The notes beneath the pieces were generated by a model. That model was given only the letters and a program-made list of their open reading frames with translations. It did no database searches and was not told the origin of the DNA. 9,181 nucleotides of DNA, taken from NCBI GenBank assembly GCA_030039895.1, contig JASHUR010000109.1, forward strand, positions 1-9,181, written 5' to 3'. Each line of letters begins with the position of its first letter. Positions within the stretch are counted from its first letter, which is position 1. Both the position numbers and the translations under genes were made by a program. Shown in pieces: positions 1 through 9,181 of the stretch. The stretch is from Acidobacteriaceae bacterium. GTDB lineage: Bacteria > Acidobacteriota > Terriglobia > Terriglobales > Acidobacteriaceae.

Positions 1-1698
1 TATCGCAATGCCGTCCAGCTCGGCGGCACGCACTCGCGCTTTGACTACTACGGAGGCTTCTCCGATTTCCAGACGCAGAACTCCGTTCCCGCCGACGAAG
101 CCCATAACATCGCCACCGCCGCCAACATCGGCTACGCGTGGTCCGCTGCCACCGGCCTCCGCGTCACCTTCCACAACAACGACAATGCAACCGGCCTGCC
201 CGGTACCTATGCCTTTTGGGGAATGTCCAACGACGGCAAGCAATCCGACCAGAACATCTACCTCGCCGCCTCCATTGATCACACCTTCAGCGATAGCTGG
301 AGCGGCCTGCTGCGTTACGGACTCGCACGTAAAAGGGAAGAATCTGTGCAATGGTACCCCGCCGGAAATCTCATCGAAGGCAACTACTACGGCAACTACA
401 CCACCATCAGGGGAGCCAACGGCTACTCCGCCAGCGGACAGGCAATCATGAACTACGCTGGTACCTATCCCGCCACCATCAACGTCGTGAACAACCGAGA
501 CAACCTCTACGCGCAAACCAGCTACAACCTCACGCCGCATTTCGGAATGGTCGCCGGCTTTCGTTACGAAGACGAGCGTGGCGCCGAGAACGAGTTCGTC
601 TACGACTTCAACGAAAGTCTTGAGCGCGCCAACTACGATTACATGCTCGCCTTCAACGGAGACTTCAAGGGACGCGTCTTCTACTCCCTCGGCGGCGGCA
701 TTCAGAAGAACGAGCTCTACGGAACCGAGGGCACGCCGCGCATCGGCGTTTCATATTATCCGGTTCGCCCCGGCAGCGGCATCTTCCACGGAACCAAGAT
801 CAACTTCAACTTCGCGAAGGGCGTGCAGGAGCCGAATATCGACGACCAGTTCGGATCGCTTTACAACTTCCTGCTCACCAACGGAGGCCAGGCCACCATC
901 GCTGAGTACGGCATCCGCCCCATCGGTGCCGAAGAGTCCCGCACCTATGACGGCGGCGTCGAGCAAAGCCTCTTCAGCGAGCGTGCCACGCTCCGCGTAA
1001 CTTACTTCCACAACGAGTTCGGCAACCAGATCGAATACGTCCCCGCCGGCGAAGTCCCTTTCCTGCTGCCCAACCTTACTCCCGAGCAACAGCAGCAGCT
1101 TGAGGCCTTCCTTAATCAGGAGAACGCCTACGCGCTCACCCTCAACTCTCTCGCCTTCCGTGCGCAGGGCATCGAGTCGGAGGTCCAGTACGGCCTCGGC
1201 CGCAACATCTTCATCCGTGGCGGATACACCTACCTCGACGCCGTCGTGCAGCACTCCTTCTCAGCCGACGCCCTGGGGCCCAGCTACAACCCTCTCTATC
1301 CCAGCATCCCCATCGGCAGCACATCGCCGCTTCGCGGAGCGCGCCCCTTCCGCCGTCCGCCGCACACCGGCTTTACCACCGTTACCTACAACGGCAAACG
1401 CTTCAGCATCATTGGCACCGGAGCCTATGCCAGCCGCAGCGACGACTCCACCTTCCTCGCCTACGCCACGCCCAGCTTTGATAACTCGCTGCTGCTGCCC
1501 AACCGCAACCTCGACCACGGGTACGCCAAACTCGACCTCGGCGGCACGCTCAACGTCACTTCCTGGCTCGGCGTCTACACGCAACTCGACAACCTCCTTA
1601 GCCAGCAGCACATCTCCCCCATCGGATATACGTCGCTGCCCTTCAATACCCGCGTGGGTTTGCGCTTCACCCTTGGCCATCTGCATAAATCGCAATAA
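1..1698 (+). CDS. TonB-dependent outer-membrane receptor, C-terminal barrel part (5' end outside window)
   Basis: The frame is open from the first base to TAA at 1696-1698, so 565 codons of a larger gene are present and the signal peptide, TonB box and plug domain lie upstream of the window. The visible part has the alternating aromatic/polar pattern of transmembrane beta strands with long loops, and several receptor hallmarks: an RPFRRPPHTGF block (1342-1374), NRNLDHGYAKLDLGG (1501-1545), YTQLDNLL (1576-1599) and a final strand RVGLRFTLG close to the C terminus. These resemble the BtuB/CirA-like group of TonB-dependent receptors, which import scarce substrates (iron chelates, cobalamin, glycans) across the outer membrane using energy from TonB-ExbBD. 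The substrate cannot be read from the sequence. The chain ends HLHKSQ after the last strand rather than in the terminal aromatic residue common in barrel proteins. A hairpin begins 8 bp after the stop. An ATG at 223 is internal and is not the real start. Confidence 0.9.
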   Translation, partial: YRNAVQLGGTHSRFDYYGGFSDFQTQNSVPADEAHNIATAANIGYAWSAATGLRVTFHNNDNATGLPGTYAFWGMSNDGKQSDQNIYLAASIDHTFSDSWSGLLRYGLARKREESVQWYPAGNLIEGNYYGNYTTIRGANGYSASGQAIMNYAGTYPATINVVNNRDNLYAQTSYNLTPHFGMVAGFRYEDERGAENEFVYDFNESLERANYDYMLAFNGDFKGRVFYSLGGGIQKNELYGTEGTPRIGVSYYPVRPGSGIFHGTKINFNFAKGVQEPNIDDQFGSLYNFLLTNGGQATIAEYGIRPIGAEESRTYDGGVEQSLFSERATLRVTYFHNEFGNQIEYVPAGEVPFLLPNLTPEQQQQLEAFLNQENAYALTLNSLAFRAQGIESEVQYGLGRNIFIRGGYTYLDAVVQHSFSADALGPSYNPLYPSIPIGSTSPLRGARPFRRPPHTGFTTVTYNGKRFSIIGTGAYASRSDDSTFLAYATPSFDNSLLLPNRNLDHGYAKLDLGGTLNVTSWLGVYTQLDNLLSQQHISPIGYTSLPFNTRVGLRFTLGHLHKSQ

Positions 1699-1705
1699 CA
1701 CAAAA

Positions 1706-1732
1706 GGCCGGATACACCACGAGTGTCCGGCC
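1706..1732. terminator. Bidirectional hairpin terminator between receptor and small membrane protein
   Basis: GGCCGGATAC (1706-1715) pairs with GTGTCCGGCC (1723-1732) over 10 bp, with one G-U pair and a 7-nt loop. Read on the minus strand the stem is followed at once by TTTTGTGTTATTG, a proper Rho-independent arrangement 25 nt after the stop of the minus-strand gene. Read on the plus strand it lies just after the receptor stop but has only a weak T-rich tail, so it works better for the minus gene and perhaps both ways. Confidence 0.7.
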
Positions 1733-1757
1733 TGTGCAGTTCCAATCTGTTGGAGCG

Positions 1758-2012
1758 CTACACGCGCATGCAGCTTACCGTAGGCTGCAATTGCGCAGGC
1801 ATCACCAGCATCGACGTCGGCTCGTAGTCCGGCTTCCTGTAGTTCGGCAGCATGTGTGATCCCGCAACGTCCACCAACACCATCGCTCCAAGGAAGATGA
1901 AGAACAAGACCACTCCACTGATTGCAACCACTGCCAGAAAGCTCGGCTCTTTCGGATAGAGCCGGTCTTCCATATAGGAAGAACGCTCATCGACTTTCTG
2001 TAATTCGCTCAT
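1758..2012 (-). CDS. Small single-pass membrane protein of unknown function (84 aa)
   Basis: I do not recognise this protein. It has a charged N-terminal region (MSELQKVDERSSYMEDRLYP), one strongly hydrophobic segment at about residues 24-50 (FLAVVAISGVVLFFIFLGAM and following), and a polar, proline-rich tail of about 34 residues ending CMRV. A single membrane span with a charged N terminus would fit an inner-membrane protein, orientation uncertain. The ATG at 2012 is chosen because the frame upstream of it (back to a TTG at 2165) reads through AT-rich intergenic sequence and looks non-coding. No good Shine-Dalgarno sequence precedes this ATG; a second in-frame ATG is 13 codons further in. 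Support for a real gene comes from the coherent membrane-protein layout and from the hairpin plus T-run just after the stop. It is transcribed away from the glycanase gene and towards the TonB receptor. Confidence 0.62.
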   Translation of the reverse strand: MSELQKVDERSSYMEDRLYPKEPSFLAVVAISGVVLFFIFLGAMVLVDVAGSHMLPNYRKPDYEPTSMLVMPAQLQPTVSCMRV

Positions 2013-2246
2013 GTCAGGTTGTGATGCGCACGAGCCACTATTTCGATTTCCTGCCGGAAACGGGCCCAGCAAGATGCATTGGCCATGCCCTGGGTTGCCT
2101 ATAAAAATGAAGAAATACGGCAATTTAACCGGATCAAACTGCACATATTTCCTTAAATTGTGCAAAATTACCGTACAAAGTCGTCATTTGCCCGTGCTAT
2201 CTTGTTTGCGCATTTCTTTGTTTTCTTTCCCTGAAAGGAATTCGCC
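2013..2246. promoter_or_regulatory. AT-rich divergent intergenic region between small membrane protein and glycanase genes
   Basis: This 234-bp region must hold the promoters of both flanking divergent genes. It is visibly more AT-rich than its surroundings, especially 2100-2180. TATAAA at 2100-2105 with TTGGCC at 2079-2084 is a possible plus-strand promoter, but the 15-bp spacer is short. Two overlapping inverted repeats could be operator sites: TGCACA-N13-TGTGCA (2140-2164) and TTGTGC-N9-GTACAA (2158-2178). None is strong enough to name a regulator, and no riboswitch is recognised. Confidence 0.35.
2234..2240 (+). promoter_or_regulatory. Ribosome binding site of the PNGase A-like gene
   Basis: AAAGGAA lies 6 nt before the ATG at 2247 and matches the Shine-Dalgarno consensus. 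It fixes this ATG as the start, which also places a complete signal peptide at the N terminus. Confidence 0.7.
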
Positions 2247-3971
2247 ATGCGCAAATCCACTGCCCCCTACCTGCGAGCAGGGTCTTCTATCCTGTTTGCT
2301 GCGCTTACCTGTCTAACCGCTGGCTTCCTCAATGCGCAGGTTGTGCCGGTGTCCACGACTCCGCAAATCGGCTCGTCCAACCCCGTTACCGCAGCGCCCC
2401 TTGTGCCACGGCCCACTACAAAGCCCTGCGTTGTGCAGCTCTTCAGCAACCTGCCGTTTGAAAACTACACGCCCGCGAGCTTCAGCTACACGCCGCCCGC
2501 CGACTGTCCTGGTCCATGGGCCAAGGTCGTCTTCACAGCCGACTTCACCGTGACTGCCGGAATTCAGTACGATCGCACGGCGGCCTTTTATCTCGGTCAC
2601 GCCAATATCTATTACGGAACCACCTCTGAGCCCAGCCCCACGCTCAGCCCTTCCTGGCATGTCGAGCGCGACGTCACCGACCTCTCCGCCATCTTCAAAT
2701 CCGACCAGACCGGAGAAGCCAATATCGGAAACACCGTTAATTCCACTTACACCGGGATCATCTATGCGAGCGCTGCACTTGAGTTTTATCCGGCGTCTTA
2801 CAAAAATCCGGCGCCGCGCGTGCCTGATATCGTAGTGCCGGTCAACGGCACTGGCGGAGATGCCGGCACCCTCAACACCGGCTCCGACACAATTTCCCAG
2901 ACTCTCGACCTGCCCTCGAACGTCGAGCAGGTTTATCTCGATGTCATCGCGCAAAGCCAGATCGGTGACGAATTCTGGTACCTCTGCGTGCCCAACGACC
3001 AGACGACGAACCTCGAGAGCTGCGGCAACACCGCGTTCCGCGAAACCGAGGTGACCATCGACGGCAAGCCTGCCGGAGTCGCGCCCGTCTATCCGTGGAT
3101 TTTTACCGGCGGCATTGATCCATTCCTCTGGATTCCGATTCCTGGCAACCAGACCCTCGACTTCAAGCCTTACCGGGTCAACCTCACGCCCTTTGCCGGT
3201 CTGCTTTCCGATGGCGAGACTCACACCGTCGCCGTCAGCGTTTACAACGCCAACGGCTACTTCCTTGCCACGGCCAACCTGCTCGTCTACACCGATCACG
3301 GAAGAGCGCATGATACCGGAGGCATCCTGACCAACACGCTCTCCGCCGCGCCCTCGCCGGTAGTCGATGAAAACATCAGCTACAACTCCGGCACCCAGGC
3401 CTACACGGGAACCATCGGTGTCGGCTCCAGCCGCGACTTCACCATCAGCGGATGGCTCAACACTTCGCACGGGCGAGTCATCACGACCATCCACCAGAAC
3501 GTGAACTTCCACAATACGCAGACTTTCGACGTGACTCCACTTATCGACGAGCAGAATGCTGTGCAGTCCACCACGGTTGACTCGCAGACCTCCACGCAGC
3601 AGGGTCCCATTACTACCACCAGCGAGCAGCACTTCTCCTATCCGCTCATCGTCGACTACGACTTCACCTATGCGCCGGACTACTCAACCGGGACTCAGGT
3701 CGTAAGCGTCAATCAGCAATATCTGCATGGCACCGCGGACGGCTTCTTCGGGCATCCCGTCTACAACAGCAATACGAGCGAGCAGACGAAGGCGCAGGAC
3801 ACGCTCAACTTCAACTTCGTCGCCGAAACCTACGCCCCGCAGGGAGCCAAAACCACCCAGACCTATCGGTACAACAACAATCGCGGCGACTGCTACGACG
3901 AAACCCTTACCGCAGCCAACAACGTGCTCACCGGAGTCTCGCACACCCCGGGCTGCAGCTATAACCACTGA
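2247..3971 (+). CDS. Secreted peptide-N-glycosidase A-like protein (PNGase A family)
   Basis: The 574-residue product begins with a Sec signal peptide (basic MRKSTAPYLR, hydrophobic 12-27, likely cleavage after LNA at 30). The mature protein resembles plant and fungal PNGase A (PF12222-type), which hydrolyses the bond between asparagine and the first GlcNAc of N-linked glycans, releasing the glycan. Matching blocks in order are WHVERDVTDLSAIF (137-150), NSTYTGIIYASAALEFYP (165-182), PDIVVPV (193-199), DEFWYLCVPND (241-251), FRETEVTIDGKPAG (264-277), YPWIFTGGIDPFLWIPI (282-298) and YRVNLTPFAGLLSDGETHTV (309-328). A beta-rich C-terminal part (about 360-574) completes a length typical of the family. 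The mature chain has six cysteines (61, 87, 247, 259, 549, 570), compatible with three disulfides outside the cytoplasm. From memory, an acid-active enzyme, PNGase H+, was described from the acidobacterium Terriglobus roseus, so the family is not new to this group. It is monocistronic, with a terminator 23 nt after the stop. Activity is inferred. Confidence 0.88.
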   Translation: MRKSTAPYLRAGSSILFAALTCLTAGFLNAQVVPVSTTPQIGSSNPVTAAPLVPRPTTKPCVVQLFSNLPFENYTPASFSYTPPADCPGPWAKVVFTADFTVTAGIQYDRTAAFYLGHANIYYGTTSEPSPTLSPSWHVERDVTDLSAIFKSDQTGEANIGNTVNSTYTGIIYASAALEFYPASYKNPAPRVPDIVVPVNGTGGDAGTLNTGSDTISQTLDLPSNVEQVYLDVIAQSQIGDEFWYLCVPNDQTTNLESCGNTAFRETEVTIDGKPAGVAPVYPWIFTGGIDPFLWIPIPGNQTLDFKPYRVNLTPFAGLLSDGETHTVAVSVYNANGYFLATANLLVYTDHGRAHDTGGILTNTLSAAPSPVVDENISYNSGTQAYTGTIGVGSSRDFTISGWLNTSHGRVITTIHQNVNFHNTQTFDVTPLIDEQNAVQSTTVDSQTSTQQGPITTTSEQHFSYPLIVDYDFTYAPDYSTGTQVVSVNQQYLHGTADGFFGHPVYNSNTSEQTKAQDTLNFNFVAETYAPQGAKTTQTYRYNNNRGDCYDETLTAANNVLTGVSHTPGCSYNH

Positions 3972-3994
3972 CAGAAATCCCTTCCCCAACACCA

Positions 3995-4020
3995 AAGGCC
4001 CGGTCACACGACCGGGCCTT
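3995..4020. terminator. Perfect hairpin terminator shared by convergent glycanase and smc genes
   Basis: AAGGCCCGGT (3995-4004) is perfectly complementary to ACCGGGCCTT (4011-4020), and C4005/G4010 can add an eleventh pair around an ACAC tetraloop. It lies 23 nt after the glycanase stop and 62 nt after the smc stop. Downstream tails are only moderately T-rich in both directions (CGTTCATTG on plus; TGGTGTTGG on minus), with the stem's own terminal TT contributing, so a bidirectional role is likely. The remaining bases 4021-4082 hold nothing recognisable. Confidence 0.75.
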
Positions 4021-4082
4021 CGTTCATTGAAAATAAATTGCCCTTACCGGCGAATCAGTACGCGCGCAGCGCTGGTAGCTGT

Positions 4083-7937
<3,855 letters not shown>

Positions 7938-7944
7938 CAGGACA

Positions 7945-7950
7945 CTCCTT
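7945..7950 (-). promoter_or_regulatory. Ribosome binding site of smc
   Basis: AAGGAG on the minus strand, 7 nt before the ATG at 7937, is a strong Shine-Dalgarno sequence. It decides between this ATG and the GTG 45 bases upstream that would add a non-conserved RGRTAIDAGRRSVL leader. Confidence 0.85.
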
Positions 7951-8012
7951 CTACCTGCATCTATGGCCGTGCGACCGCGCACGCCACAACAGCAGTGCGC
8001 TTCATCTTGAAA

Positions 8013-8041
8013 ACTCTAGCCGCGGCAGGGAACAGGGTCAA
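8013..8041 (-). promoter_or_regulatory. Sigma70-type promoter of smc
   Basis: On the minus strand, -35 TTGACC (8041-8036) and -10 TAGAGT (8018-8013) are separated by exactly 17 bp. Five of six -35 bases and four of six -10 bases match consensus (TTGACA, TATAAT). Transcription would start near 8006, giving a leader of roughly 70 nt before the ATG at 7937. Confidence 0.6.
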
Positions 8042-8060
8042 CATATGCACCCCAACATCT

Positions 8061-8069
8061 TGTGGATAA
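8061..8069 (-). promoter_or_regulatory. Perfect DnaA box upstream of the smc promoter
   Basis: The minus strand reads TTATCCACA, the consensus 9-mer bound by the replication initiator DnaA. It ends 19 bp upstream of the predicted smc -35 hexamer, a position where a bound regulator could act on transcription. Only one exact copy was noticed in the window, so this is not a replication origin. Binding is inferred from the match alone. Confidence 0.45.
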
Positions 8070-8241
8070 GCCGTCCCCAATTCAATTTACTGTACAGGGA
8101 TGGGAAATCCAACAGAAAAGCGCACTTTCTGGAGAGATTGTTCTTGAAGGTCGAGGAGAATTCGCCATCCTCAGGCTAGTCCAAGTCCCCGTAGCCCTGC
8201 AAGACAAAATCCGGTAAAAGGGAACCACCCCGGTTACCGCC

Positions 8242-8694
8242 ATGCGCACCCTCTCCAACCCCGCCGACTATGAACTTCTGGCTCGCCGGTTCGCCGCCGT
8301 TACCCCTCAGGATCAGGCCTGCTGGGGCCGCATGAACGTCTACCAGATGCTCCGCCACGTCGCCGACGCGATCCGCGTCCCATTAGGCGAGTTTGAAGTG
8401 AGCGAACATACCGGCCTTCTTTGGCAAACCGTCGTGAAATGGGCCGCACTCTGGTATCCACGCCCGTGGCCGCACAATTCGGCCACCAGGCCTGAACTTG
8501 ATCTGTGTGCGTCGGGCATCACGGCCGGGGATTTCGAGGCTGCCCGTCAGGACGCGCTCACACAACTCGACCGGCTCCGCCGCGCCCGGCTTGACGGCGT
8601 GCGCCACCCCTTCTTCGGCAACCTTACCCATAAGGAGTGGATGCGCTGGGGCTGGCTCCATAACGACCATCACCTGCGCCAGTTCGGGCGGTGA
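8242..8694 (+). CDS. DUF1569 family protein (DinB-like four-helix superfamily)
   Basis: The 150-residue cytoplasmic protein has no signal peptide or membrane segment. Its pattern matches DUF1569 (PF07606) of the DinB/YfiT-like superfamily: WGRMNVYQMLRHVADA (28-43) near the N terminus and HPFFGNLTHKEWMRWGWLHN (122-141) followed by DHHLRQFG at the C terminus. DinB-like proteins are helical bundles that often bind a divalent metal through three histidines; here H39, H140 and H143/H144 are the natural candidates. The biochemical role of DUF1569 proteins is not established, although relatives include thiol-dependent transferases. ATG at 8242 is the only usable start: an in-frame TAA lies at 8215-8217 with no other start codon between. 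The Shine-Dalgarno sequence is poor (AAAAGGGA about 18 nt upstream). It is divergent from smc, with no co-transcribed partner visible. Confidence 0.8.
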   Translation: MRTLSNPADYELLARRFAAVTPQDQACWGRMNVYQMLRHVADAIRVPLGEFEVSEHTGLLWQTVVKWAALWYPRPWPHNSATRPELDLCASGITAGDFEAARQDALTQLDRLRRARLDGVRHPFFGNLTHKEWMRWGWLHNDHHLRQFGR

Positions 8695-8733
8695 GCGACT
8701 GGTGCGACTCAGGGCCATCCCGCACTTCGCTCG

Positions 8734-8882
8734 TACTTCATACAAAAATATAGGCTTATACCGACTAGGCGGAGGGCTGGGCTGAGCTGTGCCGGGATGG
8801 GTCTGCCGTCGGCCATCCCCCAGAACCAGCGGGTCAGTGCGACCGCCGAGTGCCATCTAACTTGTTTATTTTGTATGAAGTA
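8734..8882. repeat. MITE-like element with 14-bp perfect terminal inverted repeats
   Basis: TACTTCATACAAAA (8734-8747) is repeated in perfect inverted orientation as TTTTGTATGAAGTA (8869-8882), enclosing 121 bp. Inward, the arms stay loosely complementary, for example CTAGGCGG at 8765-8772 against CCGCCGAG at 8843-8850 (7 of 8). The centre holds another stem, GGGATGG (8794-8800) with CCATCCC (8813-8819). The element is about 149 bp, has no gene and starts and ends with TA, as expected if a TA target was duplicated (IS630/mariner-like). It could instead be a structured RNA or a terminator-like repeat. Only copies elsewhere in the genome could decide. Confidence 0.5.
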
Positions 8883-8985
8883 TGAAATCCATGACCTTGC
8901 CGCAGACCTTTACTTGCCGGTCAAACCGACACGGATGAGGCTTCTACACGCTCAGCCCTTGGCTCGCAATTGAGACAGCAGAAGA

Positions 8986-9016
8986 GCTTCGGGCAGGCTT
9001 GGTGCTGCCCGCAAGC
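8986..9016. terminator. Hairpin downstream of the dehydrogenase gene, possible terminator
   Basis: GCTTCGGGCAG (8986-8996) pairs with CTGCCCG-C-AAGC (9005-9016) over 11 bp with one bulged C and an 8-nt loop. On the minus strand it begins 26 nt after the dehydrogenase stop and is followed by TCTTCTGCTGTCTC, only moderately T-rich. On the plus strand the tail is CCTTATCTTTATAT. A minus-strand terminator is the likeliest role. Confidence 0.42.
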
Positions 9017-9042
9017 CCTTATCTTTATATGAGTTGAGATTT

Positions 9043-9181
9043 TTAGGGTTTGAAGGTCGGCCGCAGTAGCACCTCGCTCACAAATGACTGCGGAGCCTGT
9101 GTCACCAGCATTGCCACCACGTTGGCCACGTCTTCCGGCTGAATTTTTCGGCTCGGATTCTTGCCGCTGCTGCCGCCGCCG
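9043..9181 (-). CDS. Short-chain dehydrogenase/reductase, C-terminal end (gene continues beyond window)
   Basis: Reading the minus strand from the window edge gives 45 residues ending in TAA (9045-9043). The segment IQPEDVANVVAMLVTQAP followed by FVSEVLLRPTFKP is typical of the C terminus of classical SDR oxidoreductases: a PEDVA helix start, a helix containing VVAML, and the closing strand VxEVLLRPT. Such enzymes use NAD(P)H on alcohols, ketones or 3-hydroxy acids in the cytoplasm; the nucleotide-binding and catalytic YxxxK parts lie outside the window, so the substrate cannot be judged. The first visible residues, GGGSSGKNPSRK, form a glycine/serine-rich, basic loop just before the PEDVA helix. 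A hairpin lies 26 nt after the stop. Confidence 0.75.
   Translation of the reverse strand, partial: GGGSSGKNPSRKIQPEDVANVVAMLVTQAPQSFVSEVLLRPTFKP

Larger units (their letters stand above)
7938..8241. other. Intergenic region between smc and the DUF1569 gene
   Basis: This 304-bp divergent region contains no convincing gene. It holds the smc ribosome binding site and promoter, a DnaA box at 8061-8069, and, closer to the plus-strand gene, an SD-like GAGGAG at 8154-8159 followed by ATC instead of a start codon. No good promoter for the plus-strand gene could be identified. Confidence 0.6.
8695..9042. other. Gene-free region carrying an inverted-repeat element
   Basis: No credible coding sequence was found in these 348 bases. 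The longest start-to-stop stretch noted (8875-8973, 32 codons) starts inside a repeat arm, lacks a ribosome binding site and resembles nothing known to me. The region holds the inverted-repeat element at 8734-8882, an internal hairpin at 8794-8819 and a second hairpin at 8986-9016. The remaining sequence (8695-8733, 8883-8985) shows nothing recognisable. Confidence 0.6.

Noticed and set aside
751..1701. Two minus-strand open frames opposite the TonB receptor
   Set aside because: Low-complexity Val/Gly/Ala/Glu products with no recognisable fold; the receptor frame on the plus strand accounts for this DNA.
2013..2110. Possible riboswitch (GCCACTA-like box and GC-rich hairpins, considered as cobalamin type)
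   Set aside because: The conserved core elements of the cobalamin aptamer and of other classes I tried could not be placed on either strand.
1758..2165. Longer 135-residue version of the small membrane protein starting at TTG 2165
   Set aside because: The added 51 residues come from AT-rich intergenic sequence with no coding character; the ATG at 2012 gives a more plausible protein.
2313..3632. Long open frame (439 codons) on the minus strand opposite the glycanase gene
   Set aside because: It is the complement of a gene with strong family resemblance, its product is a Val/Gly/Arg-rich string without domains, and it reflects codon bias in GC-rich DNA.
7938..8241. Replication origin suggested by the DnaA box
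   Set aside because: Only one box was noticed, with no cluster, no adjacent AT-rich unwinding tract and no dnaA/dnaN/gidA neighbours.
8694..8850. Short direct similarities (GGCCATCCC at 8713 and 8811; GTGCGAC at 8703 and 8837) as evidence for target-site duplication or CRISPR-like repeats
   Set aside because: They are only 7-9 bases, irregularly spaced and do not coincide with the ends of the inverted-repeat element.
8875..8973. 32-codon frame beginning ATGAAGTATGAA in the right repeat arm
   Set aside because: No ribosome binding site, starts within the inverted repeat, and the product resembles nothing known; most likely chance.

Overview
The window looks like ordinary chromosome from a high-GC Gram-negative bacterium. 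An outer-membrane TonB-dependent receptor implies an outer membrane. The strong third-position C/G preference, the large secreted PNGase A-like enzyme and the particular SMC sequence all suggest an acidobacterium of the Terriglobia (Granulicella/Terriglobus/Edaphobacter type). This placement is inference from gene content and sequence style, not from a marker-gene search. No rRNA, tRNA, CRISPR array or complete transposon was seen.

Layout: (1) 1-1698 (+) is the C-terminal barrel part of a TonB-dependent receptor whose start lies outside the window. (2) A hairpin at 1706-1732 separates it from a small convergent gene at 1758-2012 (-) for an 84-residue single-pass membrane protein of unknown function. 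(3) A 234-bp AT-rich divergent region leads to 2247-3971 (+), an exported protein with clear resemblance to peptide-N-glycanase A (PNGase A), an enzyme that removes N-glycans from glycoproteins. (4) A perfect hairpin terminator at 3995-4020 lies between it and the convergent smc gene (4083-7937, -), which encodes the chromosome-organising ATPase SMC. This SMC has an approximately 80-residue extra segment in its N-terminal head. (5) The 304-bp smc upstream region contains a well-formed sigma70-type promoter (-35 TTGACC, 17-bp spacer, -10 TAGAGT) and, 19 bp upstream of the -35, a perfect 9-mer DnaA box. (6) 8242-8694 (+) encodes a DUF1569/DinB-superfamily protein. (7) The 348-bp stretch 8695-9042 has no convincing gene but holds a MITE-like element with 14-bp perfect inverted ends, plus a separate hairpin. 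(8) 9043-9181 (-) is the C-terminal end of a short-chain dehydrogenase/reductase.

The genes do not form one operon; transcription direction alternates (+, -, +, -, +, -). A functional link is conceivable only between the TonB receptor and the secreted glycanase (scavenging of glycoprotein-derived material), and that link is weak because an oppositely oriented gene and a terminator lie between them. The points most worth checking are the PNGase A homologue, the SMC head insertion, the DnaA box at the smc promoter and the inverted-repeat element.
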